A stretch of 64,000 nt of DNA from Paratinospora sagittata (Eukaryota; Streptophyta; Magnoliopsida; Ranunculales; Menispermaceae), in assembly GCA_035771175.1 (NCBI GenBank), contig JAYMFD010002303.1, forward strand, positions 31,962 through 95,961, in the 5' to 3' direction. The notes below the pieces were generated by a model. That model was not told the DNA's origin, ran no database searches, and worked only from the letters and a program-made list of their open reading frames with translations. Of this stretch, positions 10,151 to 23,367 are shown piece by piece (position 1 is the stretch's first letter; each line of letters begins with the position of its first letter). Both the position numbers and the translations under genes were made by a program.

Positions 10151-13100
10151 ACCGGGATATTGGAACGGAGTTCCATCTATTCCGGGGGTTCCTAGAATGA
10201 TATTAGGACTCGCTCAAAGAGTTGGTGGAGAAAGCAATATGGTGGATTGGTCGCGATTGCCTCAAACACATTTCCTAAGTAAATTTAGTTCTTTTATACC
10301 AAAATTTGAGATTTAATGGTCAAAAATTCATCGGGATATTAAAACGGAGTTCCATCTATTCTGGGGGTTGCTTTAAGGATATTGGGATTCGCTCAAGGAG
10401 TTGGTAGGGAAAGCAATACGGTGGATTGGTCGCGATTGCCTCAAACACTTTTTCTATGTAAATTTAATTCATTTAAACCAAAATTTAGATTTGGGGGTAA
10501 AAAATTCCCTGGGATATTGGAACGGAGTTCCATCTATTCTGGGGGTTGCTAGAAGGATATTGGGACTCGCTTAAAGAGTAGGTGGAGAAAGCAATTAGGT
10601 GGATTGGTCGCGGTTGCCTCAAACACATTTTCTAAGTAAATTTAGTTCATTTAAACCAAAATTTGAGATTTATGGGTCAAAAGTTCATCGGGATATTGGA
10701 ACGGAGTTCCATCTATTCCGGGGGTTCCTAGAAGGATATTAGGACTCCCTCAAAGAGTTGGTGGAGAAAGTAGTCTGGTGGATTGGTCGCGATTGCCTCA
10801 AACACATTTTCTATGTAAACTTAGTTCATTTAAACCAAAACTTGAGATTTATGGGTCAAAAATTCATCGGGATATTGGAACAGAGTTCCATCTATTCTGG
10901 GGGGTTGTTTGAAGGATATTGGGACTCGCTCAAGGAGTTCGTGGACAAAGCAATCCGGTGGATTGGTCGCGATTGCCTCAAACACATTTTTTAAGTAAAT
11001 TTTATTCATTTAAAACCAAAATTTGAGATTTATGGGTCAAAAATTCATTGGGATATTGGAACAGAGTTCCATCTATTCTGGGGGGTTGTTTGAAGGATAT
11101 TGGGACTCGATCAAGGAGTTGGTGGAGAAAGCAATCCGGTGGATTGGTCGCGATTGCCTCAAACACTTTTTCTAAGTATATTTAGTTCATTTAAACCAAA
11201 ATTTTAGATTTGGGGGTCAAAAATTCACCGGGATATTGGAACGGAGTTCCATCTATTCCGGGGGTTCCTAGAAGGATATTGGGACTCGCTTAAAGAGTTG
11301 GTGGGGAAAGCAATCTGGTGGATTGGTCGAGATTGCCTCAAACAAATTTTCTAAGTAATTTTATTCATTTAAACCAAAATTTGAGATTTAGGGGTCAAAA
11401 ATTCATCGGGATATTGGAACGGAGTTCCATTTATTCTGGGGGGTTGCTAGAAGGATATTGGGACTCGCTAAAAGAGTAGGTGGAGAAAGCAATCCGGTGG
11501 ATTGGTCGCGATTGCCTCAAACCCATTTTCTCAGTTAATTTAGTTCATTTAAACCAAAATTTGAGATTTAGGGGTCAAAAATTCATCGACATATTGGAAT
11601 AGAGTTCCATCTATTCCGAGGGTTCGTAGAAGGATATTGGGACTCGCTCAAAGAGTAGCAATCCGGTGGATTGGTCGCGATTGCTTCAAACACATTTTCT
11701 AAGTAAATTTAGTTCTTTTAAACCAAAATTTGAGATTTAATGGTCAAAAATTCATCGGGATATTGAAACAGAGTTCCATCTATTCTGGAAGTTGCTTGAA
11801 GGATATTGAGATACGCTCAAGGAGTCGGTAGAGAAAGCAATCCGGTGGATTGGTCGCGATTGCCTCAAACATATTTTCTAAGTAAATTAAGTTCATTTAA
11901 ACCAAAATTTGAGATTTAGGGGTCAAAAATTCAACGGGATATTGGAACGGAGTTCCATCTATTCCGGGGGTTCCTAGAAGGATATTGAGACTCGCTTAAG
12001 AAGTTGGTGGAAAAAGCAATCCGGTGGATTGGTCGCGATTGCCTCAAACACATTTTCTAAATAAGTTTAATTAATTTAAACCAAGATTTCAGAGTTGGGG
12101 GTCAAAAGTTCACCGGGATATTGGTACGGAGTTTCATCTATACCGGTGGTTAATAGAAGGATATTGGGACTCGCAGAAAGACTTGGTGGAGAAAGTAATC
12201 TGGTGGATTGGTCGCGATTGCCTCAAACACATTTTCTAAGTAAATTTAGTTCATTTAAACCAAAATTTGAGATTTATGGGTCAAAAATTCATCGGGATAT
12301 TGGAACGGAGTTCCATCTATTTTGGGGGTTGCTTGAAGGATATTGGTACTCGCTCAAGGAGTAGGCAGAAAAAGCAATCCGGTGGATTGGTCGCGATTGC
12401 CTAAAACACTTTTTCTAAGTAAATTTAATTCATTTAAACCAAAATTTAGATTTGGGGTTAAAAAATTCCCTGGGATATTGGAACGGAGTTCCATCTATTA
12501 TGGGGGTTCCTAGAAGGATATTGGGACTCGCTTAAAGAGTAGGTGGAGAAAGCAATCAGGTGGATTGGTCGCGATTGCCTCAAACACATTTTCTAAGTAA
12601 ATTAAGTTCATTTAAACCAAAATTTGAGATTTAGGGGTCAAAAATTCATCGGGATATTGGAACGGAGTTCCATCTATTCCGGGGGTTCCTAGAAGGATAT
12701 TGAGACTCGCTTAAGAAGTTGGTGGAAAAAGCAATCCGGTGGATTGGTCGCGATTGCCTCAAACACATTTTCTAAATAAGTTTTATTAATTTAAACCAAG
12801 ATTTCAGAGTTGGGGGTCAAAAGTTCACAGGGATATTGGTACGGAGTTTCATTTATACCGGTGGTTAATAGAAGGATATTGGGACTCGCACAAAGACTTG
12901 GTGGAGAAAGTAATCCGGTTGATTGGTCGCGATTGCCTCAAACACATTTTCTAAGTAAATTTAGTTCATTTAAACCAAAATTTGAGATTTATGGGTCAAA
13001 AATTCATCGGGATATTGGAACGGAGTTCCATCTATTTCGGGGGTTCCTAGAAGGATATTGGGACTCACTCAAAGAGTTGGTGGAGAAAGCAATCTGGTGG

Positions 13101-13470
13101 ATTGGTCGCGATTGCCTCAAACATATTTTAGAAGTAAATTAAGTTCATTTAAACCAAAATTTGAGATTTAGGGGTCAAAAATTCATCGGGATATTGGAAC
13201 GGAGTTCCATCTATTCCGGGGGTTCCTAGAAGGATATTGAGACTCGCTTAAGAAATTGGTGGAAAAAGCAATCCGGTGGATTGGTCGCGATTGCCTCAAA
13301 CACATTTTCTAAATAAGTTTAATTAATTTAAACCAAAATTTGAGATTTATGGGTCAAAAATTCATCGGGATATTGGAACGGAGTTCCATCTATTCTGGGG
13401 GTTGCTAGAAGGATATTGGGACTCGCTTAAAGAGTAGGTGGAGAAAGCAATCTGGTGGATTGGTCGCGAT
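10151..13470 (+). repeat. Irregular satellite segment, short local HORs
   Basis: Mixed monomer subtypes with no long HOR that I could follow. A local repeat is visible: GATATTGAGACTCGCTTAAG occurs at 11981, 12696 and 13233, spacings of 715 (four monomers) and 537 (three). GTTAATAG-type monomers sit in the first two of these blocks. The segment includes private variants and one monomer with a 10-bp deletion, consistent with less recent homogenisation than its neighbours. Confidence 0.75.
11633..11801 (+). repeat. Short 169-bp monomer with 10-bp internal deletion
   Basis: GATATTGGGACTCGC starts at 11633 and the next unit at 11802, a period of 169. The missing bases are GTGGAGAAAG from the usual AGAGTAG-GTGGAGAAAG-CAATCC, leaving AGAGTAGCAATCC. 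Related downstream monomers near 57.5 and 60.5 kb (AGAGTAGGCGGAGAAAGC) keep these bases, so the loss is private to this copy. Confidence 0.88.
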
Positions 13471-16332
13471 TGCCTCAAACATATTTTCTAAGTAAATTAA
13501 GTTCATTTAAACCAAAATTTGAGATTTAGGGGTCCAAAATTCATCGGGATATTGGAACGGAGTTCCATCTATCCTGGGGGGTTGCTTGAATAATATTGGG
13601 ACTCGCTAAAAGGGTAGGTGGAGAAAGCAATACGGTGGATTGGTCGCGATTGCCTCAAACACATTTTTTAAGTTGATTTAGTTCATTTAAACCAAAATTT
13701 AAGATTTAGGGGTCAAAAATTCGTCGGGATATTGGAACGGAGTTCCATCTATTCTGGGGATTCCTAGAAGGATATTGGGACTCGCTTAAGAAGTTGGTGG
13801 CAAAGCAATCTGGTGCATTTGTCGCGATTGCCACAAACACATTTTCTAAATAAGTTTAATTCATTTAAACCAAGATTTTAGAGTTGGGGGTCAAAAGTTC
13901 ACCGGGATATTGGTACGGAGTTTCATCTATTCCGGTGGTTAATAGAAGGATATTGGGACTCGCACAAAGACTTGGTGGAGAAAGCAATCCGGTGGATTGG
14001 TCGCGATTGCCTCAAACACTTTTTCTAAGTATATTTAGTTCATTTAAACCAAAATTTAGATTTGGGGGTCAAAAATTCAACGGGATATTGGAACGAAGTT
14101 CCATCTATTCCGGGGGTTCCTAGAAGGATATTGGGACTCGCTCAAAGAGTTGGTGGAGAAAGCAATCTGGTGGATTGGTCGCGATTGCCTCAAACAATTT
14201 TTTTAAATAAATTTAATTCATTTAAACCAAAATTTGAGATTTAGGGGTAAAAAATTCATCGGGATATTGGAACGGAGGTCCATTTATTCTGGGGGGTTGC
14301 TAGAAGGATATTGGGACTCGCTAAAAGAGTAGGTGGAGAAAGCAATCCGGTGGATTGGTCGCGATTGCCTCAAACACATTTTCTAAGTTAATTTAGTTCA
14401 TTTAAACCAAAATTTGAGATTTAGGGGTCAAAAATTTATCGGGATATTGGAACAAAGTTCCATCTATTCTGGGGGTTGCTTGAAAGATATTGGGACTCGC
14501 TCAAGGAGTAGGCGGAAAAAGCAATCCGGTGGATTGGTCGCAATTGCCTCAAACACTTTTTCTAAGTATATTTAGTTCATTTAAACCCACATTTTAGATT
14601 TGGGGGTCAAAAATTCACCGGGATATTGGAACGGAGTTCCATCTATTCCGGGGGTTCCTAGAAGGATATTGGGACTCGCTTAAGAAGTTGGTGGAAAAAG
14701 TAATCCGGTGGATTGGTCGCGATTGCCTCAAACACATTTTCTAAATAAGTTTAATTCATTTAAACCAAGATTTTAGAGTTGGGGGTCAAAAGTTCATCGG
14801 GATATTGGTACGGAGTTTCATCTATTCCGGTGGTTAATAGAAGGATGTTGGGACTCGCACAAAGACTTGGTGGAGAAAGCAATCCGGTGGATTGGTCGCG
14901 ATTGCCTCAAACACTTTTTCTAAGTATATTTAGTTCATTTAAACCAAAATTTAGATTTGGGGGTCAAAAATTCAACGGGATATTGGAACGGAGTTCCATC
15001 TATTTCGGGGGTTCCTAAAAGGATATTGGGATTCGCTCCAAGAGTTGGTGGAGAAAGAAATCCGGTGGATTGGTCGCGATTGCCTCAAACACATTTTCTA
15101 AGTAAATTTAGTTCATTTAAACCAAAATTTGAGATTTAATGGTCAAAAATTCATCGGGATATTGAAACGGTGTTCCATCTATTCTGGGGGTTGCTTGAAG
15201 GATATTGGACTTGCTCCAGGAGTAGGCGGAAAAAGCAATCCGGTGGATTGGTCGCGATTGCCTCAAACACTTTTTCTAAGTATATTTAGTTCATTTAAAC
15301 CCAAATTATAGATTTGGCGGTCAAAAAATCACCGGGATATTGGAACGGAGTTCAATCTATTCCGGGGGTTCCTAGAAGGATATTAGGACTCGCACAAAGA
15401 GTTGGTGGAGAAAGCAATATGGTGGATTGGTCGCGATTGCCTCAAACACATTTCCTAAGTAAACTAAGTTCATTTAAACGAAAATTTGAGATTTAGGGGT
15501 CGAAAATTCATCGGCATATTGGAACGGAGTTCCATCTATTCTGAGGGGTTGCTAGAAGGATATTGGGACTCGCTCAAAGAGTAGGTGGAGAAAGCAATAC
15601 GGTGGATTGGTCGCGATTGCCTCAAACACATTTTCTAAGTAAATTTAGTTCATTTAAACCAAAATTTGAGATTTAATGGTCAAAAATTCATCTGGATATT
15701 GAAACGGTGTTCCATCTATTCTGGGGGTTGCTTGAAGGATATTGGGACTTGCTCAAGGACTTGGTAGAAAAAGCAATCCGGTGGATTGGTCGCGATTGCC
15801 TCAAACACTTTTTCTAAGTAAATTTAATTCATTTAAACCAAAATTTAGATTTGGGGGTAAAAAATTCCATGGGATATAGGAACGTAGTTCCATCAATTCT
15901 GGGGGTTGCTAGAAGGATATTGGGACTCGCTTAAAGAGTAGGTGGAGAAAGCAATCAGGTAGATTGGTCGCGATTGCCTTAAACACATTTTCTAAGTAAA
16001 TTTAGTTCATTTAAACCAAAATTTAAGATTTAGGGGTCAAAAATTCGTCGGGATATTGGTACGGAGTTCCATCTATTCTGGGGGTTCCTAGAAGGATATT
16101 GGGACTCGCTTAAGAAGTTGGTGGAAAAAGCAATCTGGTGGATTGGTCGCGATTGCCACAAACACATTTTCTAAATAAGTTTAATTCATTTAAACCAAGA
16201 TTTTAGAGTTGGGGGTCAAAAGTTCACCGGGACATTGGTACGGAGTTTCATCTATTCCGGTGGTTAATAGAAGGATATTGGGACTCGCACAAAGACTTGG
16301 TGGAGAAAGCAATCCGGTGGATTGGTCGCGAT
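13471..16332 (+). repeat. 16-mer HOR, copy 1 (2862 bp)
   Basis: It is defined by TGCCTCAAACATATTTTC at 13471 recurring at 16333. All subtype landmarks keep the 2862-bp offset: 13884 to 16746, 14779 to 17641, 15129 to 17991, 15314 to 18176 and 16209 to 19071. Private variants are shared too, including TTGAATAATATTGGG, GGTGCATTTGTCGCG, GAAAGAAATCCGG and GATATAGGAACGTAG. Confidence 0.92.
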
Positions 16333-19194
16333 TGCCTCAAACATATTTTCTAAGTAAATTAAGTTCATTTAAACCAAAATTTGAGATTTAGGGGTCCAAA
16401 ATTCATCGGGATATTGGAACGGAGTTCCATCTATCCTGGGGGGTTGCTTGAATAATATTGGGACTCGCTAAAAGGGTAGGTGGAGAAAGCAATACGGTGG
16501 ATTGGTCGCGATTGCCTCAAACACATTTTTTAAGTTGATTTAGTTCATTTAAACCAAAATTTAAGATTTAGGGGTCAAAAATTCGTCGGGATATTGGAAC
16601 GGAGTTCCATCTATTCTGGGGATTCCTAGAAGGATATTGGGACTCGCTTAAGAAGTTGGTGGCAAAGCAATCTGGTGCATTTGTCGCGATTGCCACAAAC
16701 ACATTTTCTAAATAAGTTTAATTCATTTAAACCAAGATTTTAGAGTTGGGGGTCAAAAGTTCACCGGGATATTGGTACGGAGTTTCATCTATTCCGGTGG
16801 TTAATAGAAGGATATTGGGACTCGCACAAAGACTTGGTGGAGAAAGCAATCCGGTGGATTGGTCGCGATTGCCTCAAACACTTTTTCTAAGTATATTTAG
16901 TTCATTTAAACCAAAATTTAGATTTGGGGGTCAAAAATTCAACGGGATATTGGAACGAAGTTCCATCTATTCCGTGGGTTCCTAGAAGGATATTGGGACT
17001 CGCTCAAAGAGTTGGTGGAGAAAGCAATCTGGTGGATTGGTCGCGATTGCCTCAAACAATTTTTTTAAATAAATTTAATTCATTTAAACCAAAATTTGAG
17101 ATTTAGGGGTAAAAAATTCATCGGGATATTGGAACGGAGGTCCATTTATTCTGGGGGGTTGCTAGAAGGATATTGGGACTCGCTAAAAGAGTAGGTGGAG
17201 AAAGCAATCCGGTGGATTGGTCGCGATTGCCTCAAACACATTTTCTAAGTTAATTTAGTTCATTTAAACCAAAATTTGAGATTTAGGGGTCAAAAATTTA
17301 TCGGGATATTGGAACAAAGTTCCATCTATTCTGGGGGTTGCTTGAAAGATATTGGGACTCGCTCAAGGAGTAGGCGGAAAAAGCAATCCGGTGGATTGGT
17401 CGCAATTGCCTCAAACACTTTTTCTAAGTATATTTAGTTCATTTAAACCCACATTTTAGATTTGGGGGTCAAAAATTCACCGGGATATTGGAACGGAGTT
17501 CCATCTATTCCGGGGGTTCCTAGAAGGATATTGGGACTCGCTTAAGAAGTTGGTGGAAAAAGTAATCCGGTGGATTGGTCGCGATTGCCTCAAACACATT
17601 TTCTAAATAAGTTTAATTCATTTAAACCAAGATTTTAGAGTTGGGGGTCAAAAGTTCATCGGGATATTGGTACGGAGTTTCATCTATTCCGGTGGTTAAT
17701 AGAAGGATGTTGGGACTCGCACAAAGACTTGGTGGAGAAAGCAATCCGGTGGATTGGTCGCGATTGCCTCAAACACTTTTTCTAAGTATATTTAGTTCAT
17801 TTAAACCAAAATTTAGATTTGGGGGTCAAAAATTCAACGGGATATTGGAACGGAGTTCCATCTATTTCGGGGGTTCCTAAAAGGATATTGGGATTCGCTC
17901 CAAGAGTTGGTGGAGAAAGAAATCCGGTGGATTGGTCGCGATTGCCTCAAACACATTTTCTAAGTAAATTTAGTTCATTTAAACCAAAATTTGAGATTTA
18001 ATGGTCAAAAATTCATCGGGATATTGAAACGGTGTTCCATCTATTCTGGGGGTTGCTTGAAGGATATTGGACTTGCTCCAGGAGTAGGCGGAAAAAGCAA
18101 TCCGGTGGATTGGTCGCGATTGCCTCAAACACTTTTTCTAAGTATATTTAGTTCATTTAAACCCAAATTATAGATTTGGCGGTCAAAAAATCACCGGGAT
18201 ATTGGAACGGAGTTCAATCTATTCCGGGGGTTCCTAGAAGGATATTAGGACTCGCACAAAGAGTTGGTGGAGAAAGCAATATGGTGGATTGGTCGCGATT
18301 GCCTCAAACACATTTCCTAAGTAAACTAAGTTCATTTAAACGAAAATTTGAGATTTAGGGGTCGAAAATTCATCTGCATATTGGAACGGAGTTCCATCTA
18401 TTCTGAGGGGTTGCTAGAAGGATATTGGGACTCGCTCAAAGAGTAGGTGGAGAAAGCAATACGGTGGATTGGTCGCGATTGCCTCAAACACATTTTCTAA
18501 GTAAATTTAGTTCATTTAAACCAAAATTTGAGATTTAATGGTCAAAAATTCATCTGGATATTGAAACGGTGTTCCATCTATTCTGGGGGTTGCTTGAAGG
18601 ATATTGGGACTTGCTCAAGGACTTGGTAGAAAAAGCAATCCGGTGGATTGGTCGCGATTGCCTCAAACACTTTTTCTAAGTAAATTTAATTCATTTAAAC
18701 CAAAATTTAGATTTGGGGGTAAAAAATTCCATGGGATATAGGAACGTAGTTCCATCAATTCTGGGGGTTGCTAGAAGGATATTGGGACTCGCTTAAAGAG
18801 TAGGTGGAGAAAGCAATCAGGTAGATTGGTCGCGATTGCCTTAAACACATTTTCTAAGTAAATTTAGTTCATTTAAACCAAAATTTAAGATTTAGGGGTC
18901 AAAAATTCGTCGGGATATTGGTACGGAGTTCCATCTATTCTGGGGGTTCCTAGAAGGATATTGGGACTCGCTTAAGAAGTTGGTGGAAAAAGCAATCTGG
19001 TGGATTGGTCGCGATTGCCACAAACACATTTTCTAAATAAGTTTAATTCATTTAAACCAAGATTTTAGAGTTGGGGGTCAAAAGTTCACCGGGACATTGG
19101 TACGGAGTTTCATCTATTCCGGTGGTTAATAGAAGGATATTGGGACTCGCACAAAGACTTGGTGGAGAAAGCAATCCGGTGGATTGGTCGCGAT
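16333..19194 (+). repeat. 16-mer HOR, copy 2 (2862 bp)
   Basis: Nearly identical to the preceding 2862 bp. The differences I noticed are CCGTGGGTTCC near 16976 against CCGGGGGTTCC, and CATCTGCATATTGG near 18372 against CATCGGCATATTGG. So few differences imply a recent duplication or ongoing homogenisation. Confidence 0.92.
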
Positions 19195-20245
19195 TGCCTC
19201 AAACACTTTTTCTAAGTATATTTAGTTCATTTAAACCAAAATTTAGATTTGGGGGTCAAAAATTCAACGGGATATTGGAACGAAGTTCCATCTATTCCGG
19301 GGGTTCCTAGAAGGATATTGGGACTCGCTCAAAGAGTTGGTGGAGAAAGCAATCTGGTGGATTGGTCGCGATTGCCTCAAACAATTTTTTTAAATAAATT
19401 TAATTCATTTAAACCAAAATTTGAGATTTAGGGGTAAAAAATTCATCGGGATATTGGAACGGAGGTCCATTTATTCTGGGGGGTTGCTAGAAGGATATTG
19501 GGACTCGCTAAAAGAGTAGGTGGAGAAAGCAATCCGGTGGATTGGTCGCGATTGCCTCAAACACATTTTCTAAGTTAATTTAGTTCATTTAAACCAAAAT
19601 TTGAGATTTAGGGGTCAAAAATTTATCGGGATATTGGAACAAAGTTCCATCTATTCTGGGGGTTGCTTGAAAGATATTGGGACTCGCTCAAGGAGGAGGC
19701 GGAAAAAGCAATTTGGTGGATTGGTCGCAATTGCCTCAAACACTTTTTCTAAGTATATTTAGTTCATTTAAACCCAAATTTTAGATTTGGGGGTCAAAAA
19801 TTCACCGGGATATTGGAACGGAGTTCCATCTATTCCGGGGGTTCCTAAAAGGATATTGGGACTCGCTTAAGAAGTTGGTGAAAAAAGTAATCCGGTGGAT
19901 TGGTCGCGATTGCCTCAAACACATTTTCTAAATAAGTTTAATTCATTTAAACCAAGATTTTAGAGTTGGGGGTCAAAAGTTCACCGGGATATTGGTACGG
20001 AGTTTCATCTATTCCGGTGGCTAATAGAAGGATATTGGGACTCGCACAAAGACTTGGTGGAGAAAGCAATCCGGTGGATTGGTCGCGATTGCCTCAAACA
20101 CTTTTTCTAAGTATATTTAGTTCATTTAAACCAAAATGTAGATTTGGGGGTCAAAAATTTAACGGGATATTGGAACGGAGTTCCATCTATTTCGGGGGTT
20201 CCTAAAAGGATATTGGGACTCGCTCCAAGAGTTGGTGGAGAAAGC
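19195..20245 (+). repeat. 16-mer HOR, copy 3, 5'-truncated and diverged
   Basis: At 19195 the sequence resumes three monomers into the HOR: 19249 matches 16924 (offset 2325) and 14062 (offset 5187). The exchange therefore skipped 537 bp. Match to copy 1 continues through the GTTAATAG monomer at 19966, with extra differences such as AGGAGGAGGCGG and CAATTTGG near 19700, and is lost after about 20245, where CAAAGAAATTTTC appears. Confidence 0.8.
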
Positions 20246-21577
20246 AATCTGGTGGATTGGTCGCGATTGCCTCAAAGAAATTTTCTAAATAAATTTAATT
20301 CATTTAAACCAAAATTTGAGATTTAGGGGTAAAAAATTCATCGGGATATTGGAGTGGAGTTCCATTTATTCTGGGGGGTTGCTAGAAGGATATTGGGACT
20401 CGCTAAAAGAGTAGGTGGAGAAAGCAATCCGGTGGATTGGTCACGATTGCCTCAAACAAATTTTCTAAGTTAATTTAGTTCATTTAAACCAAAATTTGAG
20501 ATTTAGGGATCAAAAATTCATCGGGATATTGGAACGGAGTTCCATCAATTCTGGGGGTTGCTTGAAGGATATTGGGACTCGCTCCAGGAGTAGGCGGAAA
20601 AAGCAATCCGGTGGATTGGTCGCGATTGCCTCAAACACTTTTTCTAAGTATATTTAGTTCATTTAAACCCAAATTTTAGATTTGGGGGTCAAAAATTCAT
20701 CGGGATATTGGAACGGAGTTCCATCTATTCCGGGGGTTCCTAGAAGGATATTAGGACTCGCTCAAAGAGTTGGTGGAGAAAGCAATATGGTGGATTGGTC
20801 GCGATTGCCTCAAACACATTTCCTAAGTAAATTAAGTTCATTTAAACGAAATTTTGAGATTTCGGGGTCAAAAATTCATCGGCATATTGGAACGGAGTTC
20901 CATCTATTCTGAGGGGTTGCTAGAAGGATATTGGGACTCGCTCAAAGAGTAGGTGGAGAAAGCAATACGGTGGATTGGTCGCGATTGCCTCAAACACATT
21001 TTCTAAGTAAATTTAGTTCATTTAAACCAAAATTTGAGATTTAATGGTCAAAAATTCATCTGGATATTGAAACGGTGTTCCATCTATTCTGGGGGTTCCT
21101 AGAAGGATATTGGGACTCGCTTAAGAAGTTGGTGGAAAAAGCAATCTGGTGGATTGGTCGCGATTGCCACAAACACATTTTCTAAATAAGTTTAATTCAT
21201 TTAAACCAAGATTTTAGAGTTGGGGGTCAAAAGTTCACCGGGATATTGGTACGGAGTTTCATCTATTCCGGTGGTTAATAGAAGGATATTGGGACTCGCA
21301 CAAAGACTTGGTGGAGAAAGCAATCCGGTGGATTGATCGCGATTGCCTCAAACACATTTTTTAAGTAAATTTAGTTCATTTAATCCAAAATTTGAGATTT
21401 ATGGGTCAAAAATTCATCGGGATATTGGAACGGAGTTCCATCTATTCTGGGGGTTGCTTGATGGATATTGGTACTCGCTCAAGGAGTAGGCGGAAAAAGC
21501 AATCCGGTGGATTGGTCGCGATTGCCTCAAACACTTTTTCTAAGTATATTTAGTTCATTTAAACCAAAATTTTAGAT
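20246..21577 (+). repeat. Transition segment between 16-mer and decamer HORs
   Basis: Seven to eight monomers of mixed affinity. Units near 20682-21090 resemble 15314-15720 of the 16-mer (CAATATGG, CGGCATATTGG, CATCTGGATATTG). The next units return to the GTTAATAG subtype (TTG at 21220). The CAAAGAAATTTTC monomer at about 20270 resembles a monomer of the following decamer (22970). Confidence 0.7.
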
Positions 21578-23367
21578 TTGGGGGTCAAAAATTCACCGGG
21601 ATATTGGAACGGAGTTCCATCTATTTCGGGGGTTCCTAGAAGGATATTAGGACTCGCTCAAAGAGTTGGTGGAGAAAGCAATCTGGTGGATGGGTCGCGA
21701 TTGCCTCGAACACTTTTTCTAAGTATATTTAGTTCATTTAAACCAAAATTTAGATTCGGGGGTCAAAAATTCAACGGGATATTGGAACGGAGTTCCATTT
21801 ATTTCGGGGGTTCCTAGAAGGATATTGGGACTCGCTCAAAGAGTTGGTGGAGAAAGCAATTTGGTGGATTGGACGCGATTGCCTCAAACAAATTTACTAA
21901 ATGAATTTAATTCATTTAAACCAAAATTTGAGATTTAGGGGTAAAAAATTAATCGGGATATTGGAACGGAGTTCCATTTATTCTGGGGGGTTGCTAGAAG
22001 GATATTGGGAGTCGCTAAAAGAGAAGGTGGAGGAAGCAATCCGGTGGATTGGTCGCGATTGCCTCAAACACATTTTCTAAGTTAATTTAGTTCATTTAAA
22101 CGAAAATTTGAGATTTAGGGGTCAAAATATCATCGGGATATTGGAACGGAGTTCCATCTATTCTGGGGTTTGCTTAAAGGATATTGGGACTCGCTCAAGG
22201 AGTAGGCGGAAAAAACAATCCGGTGGATTGGTCGCGCTTGCCTCAAACACTTTTTCTAAGTATATTTAGTTCATTTAAACCCAAATTTTAGATTTGGGGG
22301 TCAAAAATTCACCGGGATATTGGAACGGAGTTCCATCTATTTCGGGGGTTCCTAGAAGGATATTGGGACTCGCTCAAAGAGTTGGTGGAGAAAGCAATCT
22401 GGTGGATTGGTCGCGATTACCTCAAACAAATTTTCTAACTAAATTTAGTTCATTTAAACCAAAATTTGAGATTTAGGGGTCAAAAATTCATCGGGATATT
22501 GGAACGGAGTTCCATCTATTCTGGGGTTTGCTTGAAGGATATTGGGACTCGCTCAAGGAGTAGGCGGAAAAAACAATTCGGTGGATTGGTCGCGATTGCC
22601 TCAAACACTTTTTCTAAGTATATTTAGTTCATTTAAACCCAAATTTTAGATTTGGGGGTCAAAAATTCACCGGGATATTGGAACGGAGTTCCATCTATTT
22701 CGGGGGTTCCTAGAAGGATATTGGGACTCGCACAAAGACTTGGTGGAGAAAGCAATCCGGTGGATTGGTCGCGATTGCCTCAAACACTTTTTCTAAGTAT
22801 ATTTAGTTCATTTAAACCAAAATTTAGATTTGGGGGTGACAAATTCAACGGGATATTGGAACGTAGTTCCGTCTATTTCGGGGGTTCCTAGAAGGATATT
22901 GGGACTCGCTCAAAGAGTTGGTGGAGAAAGCAATCTGTTGGATTGGTCGCGATTGCCTCAAAGAAATTTTCTAAATAAATTTAATTCATTTAAACCAAAA
23001 TTTGAGATTTAGGGGTAAAAAATTCATCGGGATATTGGAATGGAGATCCATTTATTCTGGGGGGTTGCTAGAAGGATATTGGGACTCGCTAAAAGAGTAG
23101 GTGGAGAAAGCAATCCGGTGGATTGGTCGCGATTGCCTCAAACACATTTTCCAAGTTAATTTAGTTCATTTAAACCAAAATTTGAGATTTAGGAGGTAAA
23201 AATTCATCGGGATATTGGAACGGAGTTCCATCGATTTTGGGGGTTGCTTGAAGGATATTGGGACTCGCTCCAGGAGTAGGCGGAAAAAGCAATCCGGTGG
23301 ATTGGTCGCGATTGCCTCAAACACTTTTTCTAAGTATATTTAGTTCATTTAAACCAAAATTTTAGAT
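21578..23367 (+). repeat. Decamer HOR, copy A (1790 bp)
   Basis: Ten monomers. Matching landmarks in the next copy are all 1790 bp away: 21578/23368, 22294/24084, 22652/24442 and 22830/24620. Characteristic variants are TTTAGATTCGGGGG, AAATTTACTAAATGAATTT, TTGGGAGTCGC, CAAAATATCATCGG, GATTACCTCAAAC, and GGGGGTGACAAATTC with GGAACGTAGTTCCG. Copy A alone has GATGGGTCGCG and CCTCGAACAC near 21690. Confidence 0.9.

Noticed and set aside
10758..10994. A repetitive protein with tandem WIGRDCLKH-like peptides
   Set aside because: The peptide repeat arises when two adjacent monomers happen to stay open across a period divisible by three. It breaks in most other places, so it is a by-product of tandem DNA, not a repeat protein.
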